This document shows positions 23,462 through 28,805 of a stretch of DNA of 28,805 bases, in pieces. The stretch is taken from assembly GCA_964551295.1 (NCBI GenBank), contig CAZKDJ010000035.1, forward strand, positions 1 to 28,805. The letters are read 5' to 3'. The notes beneath the pieces were generated by a model. The model had not been told where the DNA came from, ran no database searches, and saw nothing but the letters and a program-made list of their open reading frames with translations. Each line of letters opens with the position of its first letter. The stretch's first letter is position 1. The DNA comes from JAFGED01 sp964551295 (lineage in GTDB: Bacteria; Chloroflexota; Anaerolineae; B4-G1). The position numbers and the translations under genes were made by a program.

Positions 23462-25605
23462 TCGACGACTTCCAAGGGCTGTAGGAGCACGTGATCCCCC
23501 GCGACGCTTCCATCCACCAAGATGGGCAGACGAAGGCCGTCGGAGCGGCGGTACATGCCGACCTCGAGCGCGATCGGCCCAGCAGAGAGATCGGACTGTA
23601 ACGCGAAGCGGTGAATCTGCGCGATGACGTCGCCCGCTTGCCAGTCCCAGGCCGGTGCGTCGAGCCGATCCTCCTGCCCGACGACATTCCCCGCGCCATC
23701 CAGCGCGTGGGTGAACACCACCCAGTCTTCTTCCGCGTTCGAGAGATTCTGGGGCCGCAGCGGTGCCGGGTTGATTACTCGCCAGAGCGTGACCAGCTCG
23801 ACCGTCCCACCCGGCGCGACCTGCGGCGTGCGCAGGTCGTAGCCGACGAGCTGCACCGCGACCTGCCCTGAGCTTTGTGGTGAGCTTGTCGAACCACCTG
23901 TCGAAGGGCCAAAATCCACCGGCATAGGCGGGTCGGCCACATTGCCAAGCGTCTGTCCTTGCAGTGCCGCTACCGTCGCCTGCGGCTCCCAGTCGTAGAC
24001 GTCGAAATACGGATCCGCGTCATCCTGCCGCAGCGCCACACGCTCACGCAAGCTGAGCCCGGCCAAATCAGCGAAATACGGGTCGAGGGATACGCCAGCA
24101 GGCGCGATCAGCACGGCGCTCACCCGTGAAGGCAAGACGATGGCTCGCCGGGCGTCGAACCAGTGCAGAGACAGATCGTCGCGCTGCGAGATCACGTCAA
24201 AGACATAGGGATCGTGCGGCGCGTGTGGCAGGTAGGCAGAAATCCCCACGATCTCGTCCGCCGGCGTCGCATCCAGGTAACGGGCAATCTCGACGAGCGG
24301 GGCCATGTACGCAGCACGCACATCGGGTGACTGGCCCCAGGCGACAAAGTAACTGTGGGCAGAGATCGCGCCGGTGACGATGACGAGCGCGACAAAGCCC
24401 ATCCAGATGAACTGGGCCGCGCGTCGCTTCCACCGCCTCGCTGCCCAACGCGCACCTTCCGCGGCGGTCAGCGCCGGGAAGAGATATGCCACCGGCAGCG
24501 CGGCGATGCTGCGGGTAAAGCCGGCGGTCGCACCGGTGATCAGCGAGGGAGAGATGCCGACGATGAACCACAGCAGCGCAAAGGCGCGGGCCGGTCGGCG
24601 CCAGCGGGCCAGGCACAGCCCAACGCCGGTCAGGAAAAGCGCGCCAGTCACGGGATCAAAGATTGGGCGGCCGGGGATATTATACGCCAGGAACCGGTCG
24701 CCTGCGCCTGGGACGAAAAATCCCGTCACGCAGCTCCAAGCCCGGCTCAGCACCACCGACACATCCCCGGCTCGCAGCGCCTGTAAGGGCACGTCCAGCA
24801 TCGCCAACCGCTGCTCTGCCCCAGGATGGGCCTGCAGATAGGCGAAAAGCGGCGCGACCAGGAGCAATCCGAGCGATACGGCAAGCAGTGTGGGCAGCCA
24901 CGCACGCCGAAAGATCGGTCGGTGCACGAGCGCCAGGTATGCCAGGAAAACGGGGAACACAGCCCACGTGACGCGTGCGGGCACATACGTCCACAGTGTC
25001 GCCCCGAGGCACAGCGCGCACAACATCCCGTATCTGTAGGGGCGAGGCATGGCTAGAATCAACCTCTTCCCCCCAGCGCGTTTTTGTGGCCGTGCCTCGC
25101 CCCTACCAATCGCCCGCCAGTAAAAATACACCGCAAATGCAAACAACACCGGCAGCAGCCCGGAGCGCAGCGCCTGCCGGCTGACCGATAGCGACCAGAA
25201 CGAAACCGCCTGGAGCGCGAGGGTCGCCAGCGCCGTGGGCCCGTCGAAGGCATCCCGCACCCACAGAAACGTCGCCAGCAGCGTCAACAATCCCAGTGGC
25301 ACCGGGGAGAACCGCAGTACGCCGCCGGTGGGACCCAACACCGCCATCAACCCAGCGACCAGGTAGTCGTACAGTGGCTCACGGCCATACCCCACCGTTT
25401 GATAGATGGGCCGAGCGCCATTCAATATCGCAAGCGCATCTTGGCCGTGCCCGGCCTCGTCGTGGGTGAAACCCGGGGGGATGCTGCTCAATCGCCACAA
25501 GCGCAAGCTCGCGGCCAAAACCAGGATCAGGACGAGGAGCGCCCACTCCCAAATCTGCGATTGGCGATTGGCGGTTGGCGATTCAGGCTTGGGACTTAAA
25601 GACAA
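23458..25605 (-). CDS. GT39 glycosyltransferase, first gene of the three-paralogue operon
   Basis: 715 residues from the chosen TTG. The helix at about 19-36 is followed by 'LWRLSSIPPGFTHDEAGHGQD' with His48-Asp49-Glu50 (GT39 loop), then 'FWSLSVSRQALRSGLLPVLF' and about ten helices to about 420. The outer part has 'DDADPYFDVYDWEPQATVA', then the shared module ('AVQLVGYDLRTPQVAPGGTVELVTLWRV' ... 'AGPIALEVGMYRRSDGLRLPI'). The frame extends to a TTG at 25644, but that lies upstream of the -10 box (25633-25638). The in-frame TTG at 25605 has AGGAGG 8 nt upstream and is the likelier start. Two foreign-looking in-frame segments occur: a 71-bp inverted repeat (25036-25106) encoding 'RGEARPQKRAGGKR...', and a TTCGACAAGCTCA-type element (23863-23909) encoding 'STGGSTSSPQSSGQ'. 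GT class firm; specificity unknown. Confidence 0.83.
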   Translation of the reverse strand: MSLSPKPESPTANRQSQIWEWALLVLILVLAASLRLWRLSSIPPGFTHDEAGHGQDALAILNGARPIYQTVGYGREPLYDYLVAGLMAVLGPTGGVLRFSPVPLGLLTLLATFLWVRDAFDGPTALATLALQAVSFWSLSVSRQALRSGLLPVLFAFAVYFYWRAIGRGEARPQKRAGGKRLILAMPRPYRYGMLCALCLGATLWTYVPARVTWAVFPVFLAYLALVHRPIFRRAWLPTLLAVSLGLLLVAPLFAYLQAHPGAEQRLAMLDVPLQALRAGDVSVVLSRAWSCVTGFFVPGAGDRFLAYNIPGRPIFDPVTGALFLTGVGLCLARWRRPARAFALLWFIVGISPSLITGATAGFTRSIAALPVAYLFPALTAAEGARWAARRWKRRAAQFIWMGFVALVIVTGAISAHSYFVAWGQSPDVRAAYMAPLVEIARYLDATPADEIVGISAYLPHAPHDPYVFDVISQRDDLSLHWFDARRAIVLPSRVSAVLIAPAGVSLDPYFADLAGLSLRERVALRQDDADPYFDVYDWEPQATVAALQGQTLGNVADPPMPVDFGPSTGGSTSSPQSSGQVAVQLVGYDLRTPQVAPGGTVELVTLWRVINPAPLRPQNLSNAEEDWVVFTHALDGAGNVVGQEDRLDAPAWDWQAGDVIAQIHRFALQSDLSAGPIALEVGMYRRSDGLRLPILVDGSVAGDHVLLQPLEVVE
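23863..23909. repeat. TTCGACAAGCTCA-type dispersed repeat inside GT39 gene
   Basis: On the minus strand it reads CCCTTCGACAGG, then TTCGACAAGCTCACCACAAA, then GCTCAGGGCA. This resembles a short repeat often seen dispersed in environmental bacterial genomes. It is translated as 'STGGSTSSPQSSGQ' between the outer linker and the shared module; the paralogue 21422-23461 has no such Ser/Gly run there. Confidence 0.6.
25036..25106. repeat. 71-bp inverted-repeat (MITE-like) element inside GT39 gene
   Basis: Arms of 18 bp with one mismatch: GTAGGGGCGAGGCATGGC (25036-25053) and GCCGTGCCTCGCCCCTAC (25089-25106). It is read through in frame and adds a basic loop between two helices; the paralogue lacks a comparable stretch. 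Confidence 0.8.
25557..25584. repeat. 7-bp tandem array at the 5' end of the first GT39 gene
   Basis: Units GCGATTG, GCGATTG, GCGGTTG, GCGATTC; encodes 'ESPTANRQSQI' before the first helix on the minus strand. Confidence 0.85.
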
Positions 25606-25632
25606 GCAATTGGCCTCCTGAGGAGCGCGCCA

Positions 25633-25661
25633 ATCATACCCCAACCCGAGACAGTTGGCAA
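25633..25661 (-). promoter_or_regulatory. Promoter of the three-gene GT39 operon
   Basis: On the minus strand: TTGCCA (25656-25661), 17-nt spacer, TATGAT (25633-25638). RNA should begin near 25626, which fits a start codon at 25605 with AGGAGG between. Confidence 0.65.
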
Positions 25662-25682
25662 GTAGGGCTTGGCGCCAGGTTG

Positions 25683-25691
25683 TGTTATAAT
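25683..25691 (+). promoter_or_regulatory. Extended -10 promoter of the solute-binding protein gene
   Basis: TGTTATAAT, an extended -10 (TGn + TATAAT), 31 bp before the ATG at 25723. No good -35 at 16-18 bp is seen, as is usual for extended -10 promoters. Confidence 0.6.
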
Positions 25692-25722
25692 GAGTTCATC
25701 GATCACATCCATTGGAGGCGCT

Positions 25723-27057
25723 ATGCGATCTCGAGCCATCCTGTCTATCCTTTTGCTTTTGACCATAACCGGCTGCTGGGAATCAAGACCGACGGCAGAA
25801 CCCGCAACGCCGACCTGGACGCCAACCGCCGTCCCTCCTACAGCCGTGCCCACGCCGACGCCTGAACCACAGCCGGTGATTCCGACGCTCAAGCTGTGGC
25901 TGCCCGAGGAGCTGAATCCGTACGGCGGCGGCCCAGGAGCAGCTATCCTTAGGCAGCAGTTGGCCGAGTTCAACAGCAGCCACGCCGATCTACAGGTGGA
26001 TGTAGCCGTGAAAAAGATCCACGGGCGCGGGGGGATTCTCGACTATCTGCGCACGGCGGGGGAGGCAGTCCCCTCCGTCCTGCCGGATCTGATCGTGGTC
26101 GGCAGAGACGATCTGGAAGCCATGGCCTCCTCCGATCACATCCAGCCGCTCGACGATTTGCTTCCCTCGTCCCTGGCAACCGACCGCTTTTCCTTCGCCG
26201 TGGAAATGGGGCTGGTGGCAGAGCCGGCGAGTGACCAGCCCTCCACGATGGGTTTCGTCATCGGTGCCGACATGCAGCACGCGGTCTACCGCACAGACCT
26301 GCTCAGCTCCCCTCCTATCTCTTGGACGCGAATCGTCACCCCGCCCATACCCTTCATCTTCCCGGCCGCCGGGATCGGCCAGCAGGTCAACGACGCGACG
26401 CTGATCCAGTACATGGCTGCCGGCGGAAAGGTGACCGACCAGGAAGGCAACCCCGTGCTAGATGAACGCGCCCTGATAAGAGTGCTCACCTTCTACGACA
26501 ACTGTGCCAACACCGGCGCCATCTCGCCCACGGTCGTGCTGAACATCTCGGACGCAGACCAGTCCTGGGAGCGGTTCGAGGCCGGAGAGGGCACTATAGC
26601 CGTGGTGGAAGCCAGCGGCTATTGGCCAAAAGTCCATGCCGGTGAGATGGATGGCCCCTTTACCACGGCAATTGCCGTGGCCTCGGTGCCCACCCGCGAT
26701 GGATATCCCTTCACCATCGTCCGCGATGCTTGGGCGCTAGCGATGGTCGTGCAGGATTCCAATCGCCAAGCGCTGGCGATGACGCTGTTCAATTGGCTCA
26801 CCGCGCCTGAAAACAATGCAGATTGGACCCAGGCGGCCGGCTACCTGCCGAGCACCCGCAGCGCGCTACGCATGTGGCGTGTTTCAGAGGCGGAACGGGT
26901 TGCGCTACGCGGCATGTTGGAGGGTGCCATCCCTGCGCCCTCGCCGGATGTAATGGCAAAAATTGGGCCTATCATGCAAACTGCGGTGGAGGGGGTGTTG
27001 ACAAAAGCGGTCTCTCCCCAAGAGGCGGCGAGGACGGCGGCCCAGAGCCTGGAATAA
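25723..27057 (+). CDS. Extracellular solute-binding lipoprotein (ABC transporter family 1)
   Basis: 444 residues. It starts MRSRAILSILLLLTITGC with lipobox ITGC (Cys18), followed by a Thr/Pro linker 'ATPTWTPTAVPPTAVPTPTP', then a mature domain starting 'TLKLWLPEEL'. The order of blocks fits family 1 sugar-type binding proteins: 'LAEFNSSHADLQVDV' near the start, 'VLPDLIVVGRDDLEAM', a central 'LLSSPPISWTRIVTPP', 'WERFEAGEGTIAVVEAS', and late 'VQDSNRQALAMTLFNWLTAPENNADWTQAAGYLPSTRSAL'. Such proteins deliver sugars or oligosaccharides to an ABC permease. No permease or ATPase gene is adjacent, so its partner lies elsewhere or it is an orphan sensor. The ATG at 25723 has TTGGAGG 4 nt upstream; an 18-codon longer frame starts before the -10 box and is rejected. 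Ligand unknown. Confidence 0.87.
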   Translation: MRSRAILSILLLLTITGCWESRPTAEPATPTWTPTAVPPTAVPTPTPEPQPVIPTLKLWLPEELNPYGGGPGAAILRQQLAEFNSSHADLQVDVAVKKIHGRGGILDYLRTAGEAVPSVLPDLIVVGRDDLEAMASSDHIQPLDDLLPSSLATDRFSFAVEMGLVAEPASDQPSTMGFVIGADMQHAVYRTDLLSSPPISWTRIVTPPIPFIFPAAGIGQQVNDATLIQYMAAGGKVTDQEGNPVLDERALIRVLTFYDNCANTGAISPTVVLNISDADQSWERFEAGEGTIAVVEASGYWPKVHAGEMDGPFTTAIAVASVPTRDGYPFTIVRDAWALAMVVQDSNRQALAMTLFNWLTAPENNADWTQAAGYLPSTRSALRMWRVSEAERVALRGMLEGAIPAPSPDVMAKIGPIMQTAVEGVLTKAVSPQEAARTAAQSLE

Positions 27058-27107
27058 AAGTGCCAATTGAGCGCCGCATCGTTCTACAGCCGACATCATC
27101 CTCGCTT

Positions 27108-27143
27108 GGCGCTAGAATATCTCAGTCCGAGATGATATGCGCC
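27108..27143. other. Hairpin between convergent genes
   Basis: GGCGC (27108-27112) and GCGCC (27139-27143) enclose ATCTC-AGTCC-GAGAT, a symmetric 36-nt stem-loop with inner bulges. No T run on either side. It could act as a weak bidirectional terminator or RNA end-protector between the solute-binding gene and the HEAT gene. The rest of 27058-27186 shows nothing recognisable. Confidence 0.3.
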
Positions 27144-27186
27144 ACCAGTAGGTAGACCGTGTCGTACCAATGGGTAGCGGCATTCC

Positions 27187-27336
27187 TCACTGCTGTTGCT
27201 TTTCCCACCACGCCTGCCAGGCGGCGGCGCCGCGACCAAAGTCCTGTTCCGTAATCGTAGATAGCGCCAGGATAGCCGCCGTACTCGCGTCCTGGGTTTC
27301 GTCCTCCAGGATCTGGATCAGGCCGGGCGTGGCCTC
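27187..27336 (-). pseudogene. C-terminal 49 codons of the HEAT-repeat protein, cut off by an in-frame TAG
   Basis: In the same frame as the HEAT gene, directly after its TAG (27337-27339), the codons read EATPGLIQILEDETQDASTA and on to 'FGRGAAAWQAWWEKQQQ' and a TGA at 27187-27189. The first part completes the HEAT repeat that the stop interrupts (compare 'GPQAAEAVPDLIQALEDE' earlier in the protein). The 'FG....AW.AWWEK' ending is the typical C-terminus of such HEAT proteins. It is therefore a real coding remnant or a read-through extension. Confidence 0.8.
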
Positions 27337-28338
27337 CTAAGCGTTTGGGCCGATCCAACCCAATGTCCTGGCGGCGCTCTCACGGACCCACCAATCCTCG
27401 TGCTCCAGGGCCTGGACGAGGAAAGGCACCGCTTCCTGCCCGTGCAGACTCAGCCCCATAGCGGCGGCTTCGCGCGCCCCCTGCTCCTCATCCCCCAGGG
27501 TCTGGACGAGGGCCTGGATAGCCTCTTGCGATCTTTGCCCGATCAGGCCTAGCGACAAGGCGGCGGCCATACGGACGAACTGGTCCTCATCTTCCAGAGC
27601 TCGAATGAGGGCGGGCACGGCTGCCGCCGCCCACTCTCCGATCTGCCCCAGGGCCTTGGCGGCGGCGCTGCGCACCGACGCGCTTTCATCCTCAAGGGCC
27701 TGGATAAGATCGGGCACAGCTTCTGCTGCCTGCGGCCCGATCTCCCCTAGCGCTATAGCGCAGAACGCGCGCACCTGCTCACTCTCGTCTCGCAGTGTTC
27801 GGACGAGAGCGGGGACAGCATCCCTGGCATCGGGACCGATCTTGCCCAGTGTCAGTGCAATCTGCGCACGAACCTCTTCGCTCTCGTCGTCCAGTGCCCG
27901 AGTGAGGGCCGGCGCGGCCTCGGCTGCCCCTGGTCCCATCTGGCTCAACGCCTCGGCGGTGACCAGACGCACCTGTGCGTTTTCGTCCCCCAGCGCCTGG
28001 GCGAGAGCGGGAGCGGCCTCCGCTGCTTCGGGGCCAATCTCGCCCAAAATGGCCGCGGCGGCCAAGCGTGCGTGGATATCCTCGTTCTCCAGCGCTTGGA
28101 TGAGGGCGGGGACGGCATCCGCTCCCAGGCTGACCAGTTTTTCGGCAGCTGCCTGGCGCTCGTCTCTGTCTCCGCTTCCCAGTGTCTGGATGGCCTCTTG
28201 AATCTCCGCGTCGGGTCCTGGTGTGGGAGAAGATGGGCAACTCTCACGCATCTCCTGACACGACGTGTAGAGCATCACGCCGATCACCACAAGGAGGATC
28301 ACAGAACTGGGGGGCTTTCGTACCAGGCGCACGTTCAT
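27337..28338 (-). CDS. HEAT-repeat (PBS-lyase type) exported protein, truncated by TAG
   Basis: 333 residues. An N-terminal hydrophobic segment (12-25) ends in 'YTSC' (Cys27), an imperfect lipobox, so export or lipid anchoring is likely but not certain. A short Pro/Ser linker follows, then eight full HEAT/PBS-lyase repeats of about 31 residues from about residue 57, each with 'VR..AA.ALG.IG..A..AVPALI.AL.DE', and the first helix of a ninth. Such solenoids bind protein partners; no catalytic residues are expected. The protein stops at TAG in the middle of the ninth repeat, while the same frame continues for 49 sensible codons to a TGA at 27187-27189. The gene begins 23 nt after the HerA-like gene, so the two are probably co-transcribed. 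The ribosome site is weak (AGAGGG abutting the ATG). Confidence 0.85.
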   Translation of the reverse strand: MNVRLVRKPPSSVILLVVIGVMLYTSCQEMRESCPSSPTPGPDAEIQEAIQTLGSGDRDERQAAAEKLVSLGADAVPALIQALENEDIHARLAAAAILGEIGPEAAEAAPALAQALGDENAQVRLVTAEALSQMGPGAAEAAPALTRALDDESEEVRAQIALTLGKIGPDARDAVPALVRTLRDESEQVRAFCAIALGEIGPQAAEAVPDLIQALEDESASVRSAAAKALGQIGEWAAAAVPALIRALEDEDQFVRMAAALSLGLIGQRSQEAIQALVQTLGDEEQGAREAAAMGLSLHGQEAVPFLVQALEHEDWWVRESAARTLGWIGPNA

Positions 28339-28361
28339 CCCTCTGAGTGTACCGCGCTGGG

Positions 28362-28805
28362 CTAGATCTCTACCTCGTCCCCTCTCAGCATCGCCCGTCC
28401 ACGCTCAAGCACCTGCTCGGGATCACTCTCCTCTTGCGCCTCCATCGCTTGCGATGCCATCGCTTGCGATGCCATCGCTTGCGATGCCATCGCTTGCGAT
28501 GCCATCGCGGCATAGAACTCTGGCGTGCCGTAGGTGCGGGTCTTGACCACCACCGGCATGGGCACAGCGTGGCCCATGATCAACGCTTGCTGGCGGGTAT
28601 CGAGCCGCGCCAGCACCTCACGCAGCGCAGCGCCGCCGCTGATCCCGGCAAAGACCGCGCGGATGTCGGCCTCGTCATCCAGCAAGCAGGTAACGCGCGT
28701 GCCGATCTGGCTCATTACCTCGGGGTCGATGCCGCTGGGCCTCTGGTCAACGATGAGCAGCGTGACGTTGTACTTGCGCAGCTCGCGGGCGATGGTGCCA
28801 AAGAT
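28362..28805 (-). CDS. HerA-like ATPase, C-terminal 147 residues (runs off right edge)
   Basis: The frame is open to the window edge. The visible part reads IFGTIARELRKYNVTLLIVDQRPSGID, the late conserved block of the HerA/FtsK-type hexameric ATPase family (strand plus 'QRPS'). 'SQIGTRVTCLLDDEADIRAVFAGI' and 'LDTRQQALIMGHAVPMPVVVKTRTYG' follow, as in HerA-like and DUF87 proteins. Walker A and B would lie outside the window. HerA proteins translocate DNA in end resection with NurA or in defence systems; which type this is cannot be told here. After the conserved end, a low-complexity tail of AMASQ repeats is followed by an acidic tail 'EAQEESDPEQVLERGRAMLRGDEVEI'. An internal ATG at 28715 is not the real start because the homology continues upstream of it. 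Confidence 0.8.
   Translation of the reverse strand: MFGTIARELRKYNVTLLIVDQRPSGIDPEVMSQIGTRVTCLLDDEADIRAVFAGISGGAALREVLARLDTRQQALIMGHAVPMPVVVKTRTYGTPEFYAAMASQAMASQAMASQAMASQAMEAQEESDPEQVLERGRAMLRGDEVEI
28443..28508. repeat. 15-bp palindromic tandem repeat in the HerA-like gene
   Basis: Four perfect copies of CATCGCTTGCGATGC (28443-28502) plus a partial CATCGC. Each unit is itself an inverted repeat (CATCGC-TT-GCGATG). It encodes the run AMASQAMASQAMASQAMASQ on the minus strand. Confidence 0.95.

Noticed and set aside
25606..25644. Upstream TTG start for the first GT39 paralogue
   Set aside because: It lies upstream of the -10 box (25633-25638), while the in-frame TTG at 25605 follows AGGAGG at good spacing.
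25723..27057. Complete ABC transporter operon
   Set aside because: Only the binding protein is present; the neighbours are a convergent HEAT gene and a divergent GT39 operon.
27122..27358. 78-codon minus-strand frame after the HEAT gene
   Set aside because: It is in a different frame from the HEAT-like continuation and has no recognisable sequence. The sensible frame is the one directly following the TAG.
28443..28508. Array as a CRISPR remnant
   Set aside because: Repeats are directly abutting 15-mers without spacers and are translated in frame in the ATPase gene.

Overview
The window (about 63% G+C by eye) looks like a chromosomal segment of a Chloroflexota bacterium, probably Anaerolineae-like. 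The basis is gene content and style, not a marker gene. It holds several very large multi-membrane glycosyltransferase-family-39 (GT39) type proteins with an extra C-terminal beta-sandwich, a DUF2079 protein and a YfhO protein. It also has lipoproteins with a Pro/Thr-rich linker after the lipobox, a secreted DUF11 protein with an 'LYFPIIYYKYPP' linker, and short dispersed repeats inside coding sequence. No rRNA, tRNA, CRISPR array or transposase gene was seen.

Left part (1-5.3 kb): an alpha-2-macroglobulin lipoprotein runs off the left edge on the minus strand. A LURP-one-related protein (plus strand) has a clear promoter and terminator. A BioF2/CelD-like GNAT acyltransferase (minus) has its own promoter, which lies inside the end of the preceding gene.

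Central part (5.3-17.6 kb, all minus): a tight four-gene operon, in transcription order a GT39-like protein (12940-10952), a YfhO protein, a DUF2142/GT39-like protein with two C-terminal sandwich modules, and a flippase-like protein of the lysylphosphatidylglycerol synthase membrane family. Upstream lie a separately promoted secreted DUF11 protein with its own terminator, and a GT39 protein with a DUF1616-like N-terminus. The latter is divergent from a plus-strand DUF2079 gene. The two divergent promoters share a perfect palindrome that contains both -35 boxes, and the DUF2079 transcript appears to be leaderless.

Right part (19.4-28.8 kb): three paralogous GT39 genes (minus) overlap by 4 bp each (GTGA, ATGA). 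They are riddled with small repeats: 7-bp tandem arrays, a 71-bp inverted repeat and a TTCGACAAGCTCA-type repeat, all read through in frame. Beyond them are a solitary solute-binding lipoprotein (plus), a HEAT-repeat protein (minus) cut by an in-frame TAG 49 codons before its natural end, and the C-terminus of a HerA-like ATPase running off the right edge.

Taken together, 5-25.6 kb looks like a membrane and cell-surface glycosylation or glycopolymer locus: at least five GT-C type enzymes using polyprenyl-phosphate sugars, YfhO and DUF2079 companions, a flippase-like protein, an acyltransferase and a secreted surface protein as possible substrate. That pathway assignment is inference. No cytoplasmic GT2 donor-lipid synthase is present in the window.
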